A program made the position numbers and the translations under genes. 64,000 bases of DNA from Vibrio algarum (GTDB taxonomy: Bacteria; Pseudomonadota; Gammaproteobacteria; Enterobacterales; Vibrionaceae). Position 1 is the stretch's first letter; every line of letters starts with the position of its first letter. The notes below the pieces were generated by a model. It saw nothing but the letters and a program-made list of their open reading frames with translations, was not told where the DNA came from and searched no databases. Below are positions 61,478-64,000 of the stretch, piece after piece. Where the stretch lies: assembly GCF_028204155.1 (NCBI RefSeq), contig NZ_JAQLOI010000003.1, forward strand, positions 930,001-994,000, written 5' to 3'.

Positions 61478-64000
61478 CTATGACTTAGTCTTTATTGGTC
61501 TTAAATAACCATTTATACGATGTGAATCTGCACCTATTAAGGCATCAATTCTTTTATTCAGATCGTCAATAGTGATTGAATCTATAACGGATTGAGGATT
61601 GTTATAAGCGTCCAGAGAGTAGTCAAAAGTTAGGTAACGAGTCAGCTTATCTAACTTATCCGTTACGCTATCGTTTTTTTCTATGTCGCTAGTCACTTGT
61701 TTTTTTGCTGTTTGCAATTCATTTTCAGTTATACCGTTTGTAAGTAAGTGATCTAAAAATTCTTGCATTGCTTTCTTGGCTATTTCTACATCGTTTGGAT
61801 CTAGTGTCATTTCAAACCATATTTCGCCAATGTTAGATCCATCCATCTTATTCAAACCGACGGTTGGAGAGTAATCTAACCCTTTTTCTTCTCGAATCAA
61901 TTTGTAATAGCGTGAATCAATGATTTTGTAAATTAGATCGTTAACAACGCTCTCTTTGCTGTCTGCAATAGTTGACTGCTCTGAAAAGTAGATACCGTAA
62001 AGGACAGAATCTTCGTTTGACGTTGCTCTTTCTAATTCAGTTTTATGTGATGCAATCGTTATGCGTTGATTATTGTGTTGCTTAGCGTCGAAACGAATAT
62101 TAGCGACATACTTTTCCAGATATGGTGTGAGTTCTTCTGGAGTAATGTTTGCAGCTATAATAAGCCGAAACGGGTAGTCTGTTCGAAACAATAAATGATA
62201 GAGCTCCTCTAAAGAACCTGCTGTTACTGCTGCAATTTCATTCGGCTTAGAATCTGCTCTCGCACTGTTTTCACCATACTGCTCTTTTTGTAAATCTGAG
62301 TAATAGGCGTCTATTGAAGAGTTCTGTAGGTTTGTTCTCTCGTCTACGATGCGGTTTTTGATCAAATGAAATTGTTTTGAGTCAATCTGAGCGTCAGTTG
62401 CACTTAGGTGCAATAAAGTAAAGGCGTTGTTTAGGTACTGTAACCTTGTATCTATCTGAAAGCCGTGTGTGTTGATGTCAAAAAACGGGTAAATGTCGGT
62501 CGCATTATTGATTAAATTTGTTTGCAGTTCGGTAACGCTTAACCCAGTTATGCCGCTTTGTTGTAACGTTTCTAAAAACAGATAATAGGCAGGGTTAAAT
62601 TGATTGTTTACACTCAGCAATCCTCCTTCGCTGATATAGTTCATAAAGACGTTGTTTTCGGCCTGCTCAGATTGATTTAGCCAGACTTCGATACCGTTTT
62701 CTAATGTCCACTTGTGTAGTTGCTCTTTTACCGTCTCAAACGCCACTACATTTCCATTAGCGATTGAAATTGAAAGAGATTTATTGGTTATATCTGTCGG
62801 TTTTTCGCTACTTTTTTGCAAAAAAATGGTGTTAAATGCGTCGGAATATCTATTAACCGGAAATTTAGCAAAGTCTAACGATTCGAGTAATACTGGGGTA
62901 CCAAGTGCTATTTTTTGGTGTTCTGTACTTAGTATTTTATTCAGTGTCTCGTTAGTTTTCGTTAAGCTTACTTCGGTTAAGAACTGTTGAAAGCTTTCCT
63001 TCTTATCTAGAAAAGATTGGTAGGGGTTACCAGTTAAGACCGAATTTTCTTTTTCGTCAATGACCTCTTGAGAGGTCCTATTGTGATGCTCCGTTTCCAT
63101 TTCATCAAATACGTTTTTAAACCCCATCAAAACGGTAGAAAATTCTGATTGGCTTAGCCCTTGATCTCGTAAATTTGCTAGTTCGTTTGCTAGGAACGTT
63201 TGTGTTTTTTCTCTGTTCTTTTCAGAAAAACCTAAGGTGATTTCACCATATCTAATTTGATAAAGATCGAAATAATCGGCGTAAATGGACTCTATATTAA
63301 GTGATTTTTCATACGCTTTAGTGTCTAGTCGTTTGTGTATTGCCTGATATGCAAATATATAATTGAGAAGGTTTTGTTGGTCTAGTCGTGTTCGCTCTTC
63401 TGAACGCCCTAGAGGTTGTAGAAGTGTTATAGAAGCCGGGTCTGAAGTAGGGATAGCAAATGCTACTGATCCTGTCGATTTAATATGTTCTAACTGTACT
63501 TTGGATGTTTTTGGTATTGGGTTTGACTTCCAGTCAGAGAAAATATCTTCTATTTTCTGTTTTACGTTTTGGTGTGAAATGTCACCAACAATGATGATTT
63601 CCGTATTATTTGGGTGATACCATTTATTGTAGAAACGAGTTAGTTTATTTTTATCTATCGTAATTATGTGGTCTTCACTACCTAAAGGGTCATAGCTACC
63701 AAGCCCTGATTCCTCTATTAGTTCATCGTATATCTGGTTATATAATGGGACTTCATTCGTGTTGGTGACTCTGAATTCTCCTAATACGACGCCTTTTTCT
63801 CGCTCAATTTGTTCTGGTGATAAAGTTAACCCATCACCTATATCACGAAACCAAGTTAAGGCCTCATCGATTTTGTTGTTGTTAGGAAGTGACATTTGAT
63901 AGCTCGTGACTTCATAGTCGGTGTAAGCGTTGAGGTCAGCTCCAAAAGTAACGCCCTCATGTTCAAATTGTTCAATAAGCTGATTGTCTTTAAAGTGCTT
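61478..64000 (-). CDS. M16-family zinc metallopeptidase, N-terminus cut by the window edge
   Basis: M16 proteases use an inverted HxxEH zinc site in an N-terminal domain. The frame is open past the ATG at 63895 to the right edge, with FEHEGVTFGADLNAYTDYEV, the stretch that follows HxxEH in the family, so the HxxEH itself lies just beyond 64000. EQIEREKGVVLGEFRV holds the third zinc ligand Glu. At least 840 residues are present, with two more M16-like domains (e.g. LPLRLIIAANI-type FRLIIAANITPEEL and EEKGLDYSPTVGLNKMDGS). It is probably periplasmic, but the signal peptide is out of view. Confidence 0.9.
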   Translation of the reverse strand, partial: KHFKDNQLIEQFEHEGVTFGADLNAYTDYEVTSYQMSLPNNNKIDEALTWFRDIGDGLTLSPEQIEREKGVVLGEFRVTNTNEVPLYNQIYDELIEESGLGSYDPLGSEDHIITIDKNKLTRFYNKWYHPNNTEIIIVGDISHQNVKQKIEDIFSDWKSNPIPKTSKVQLEHIKSTGSVAFAIPTSDPASITLLQPLGRSEERTRLDQQNLLNYIFAYQAIHKRLDTKAYEKSLNIESIYADYFDLYQIRYGEITLGFSEKNREKTQTFLANELANLRDQGLSQSEFSTVLMGFKNVFDEMETEHHNRTSQEVIDEKENSVLTGNPYQSFLDKKESFQQFLTEVSLTKTNETLNKILSTEHQKIALGTPVLLESLDFAKFPVNRYSDAFNTIFLQKSSEKPTDITNKSLSISIANGNVVAFETVKEQLHKWTLENGIEVWLNQSEQAENNVFMNYISEGGLLSVNNQFNPAYYLFLETLQQSGITGLSVTELQTNLINNATDIYPFFDINTHGFQIDTRLQYLNNAFTLLHLSATDAQIDSKQFHLIKNRIVDERTNLQNSSIDAYYSDLQKEQYGENSARADSKPNEIAAVTAGSLEELYHLLFRTDYPFRLIIAANITPEELTPYLEKYVANIRFDAKQHNNQRITIASHKTELERATSNEDSVLYGIYFSEQSTIADSKESVVNDLIYKIIDSRYYKLIREEKGLDYSPTVGLNKMDGSNIGEIWFEMTLDPNDVEIAKKAMQEFLDHLLTNGITENELQTAKKQVTSDIEKNDSVTDKLDKLTRYLTFDYSLDAYNNPQSVIDSITIDDLNKRIDALIGADSHRINGYLRPIKTKS

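Overview
The window looks like an accessory-rich stretch of a Vibrio (Vibrionaceae) chromosome. It carries a complete malK / malEFG set in the divergent enterobacterial layout, TorY/TorZ-type TMAO respiration genes, an alanine-zipper Lpp, five GGDEF proteins, a solitary HMG-CoA reductase and a pst operon with PhoB boxes. From memory, several of these lie on chromosome II in V. cholerae, so chromosome II is a reasonable inference, but it was not tested. No rRNA, tRNA, CRISPR array, prophage or intact insertion sequence was seen.

Layout. 1-1.2 kb: STAS protein and a partial OmpA-like lipoprotein. 1.4-7.1 kb: maltose/maltodextrin ABC transporter with a MalT/CRP-type divergent control region. 7.2-13.2 kb: thioesterase, sbcD and an sbcC that reads with two compensating frameshifts. 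13.2-20.1 kb: membrane GGDEF protein, hotdog thioesterase, NfsA nitroreductase, and a periplasmic binding protein paired with a GGDEF/EAL protein. 20.1-27.5 kb: a 7-bp tandem repeat, an Mpo1-like protein, HMG-CoA reductase, a 21-residue ROK-kinase remnant, LysR and AraC regulators, a PAS-GAF-GGDEF protein and a lipoprotein with duplicated SnoaL-like domains. 27.9-34.9 kb: three genes broken or misread by homopolymer indels (one is on its own; XRE-cupin and YkvI-like face each other), then torY-torZ. 35-45.9 kb: GNAT, a vWA / ECF sigma / membrane-protein trio, YegD, an unusual SerA/SerC pair, an L,D-transpeptidase and an RNase H. 46-53.5 kb: Lpp, a large control region with a PTS fructose-type EIIBC, an oxidoreductase-like periplasmic protein plus GGDEF gene, and a DEAD-box helicase. 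53.1-57.5 kb: an IS30-like N-terminal fragment with a cluster of 12-bp repeats, then a CRP-box operon of VOC protein, DhaK, DhaL, LsrF-like aldolase and DUF1097 membrane protein. 57.7-61.3 kb: pstSCAB. The right edge cuts an M16 metalloprotease.

How it fits together. Much of the window is carbon and phosphate acquisition under global control. There are CRP-type sites at mal, the PTS gene and the Dha/LsrF operon, and four PhoB half-sites at exactly 11-bp spacing before pstS. A second theme is c-di-GMP output, with two GGDEF genes directly behind genes for periplasmic proteins. The strongest candidate for an undescribed system is the VOC-DhaK-DhaL-LsrF-DUF1097 operon: it combines a dihydroxyacetone-kinase-type kinase with an aldolase/thiolase closely resembling the AI-2 catabolic enzyme LsrF, but no other lsr gene is present in the window.

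Caution. Five genes are interrupted by single-base homopolymer indels (six definite sites, a seventh possible) while the rest of each frame is intact. Sequencing error is as likely as real inactivation.
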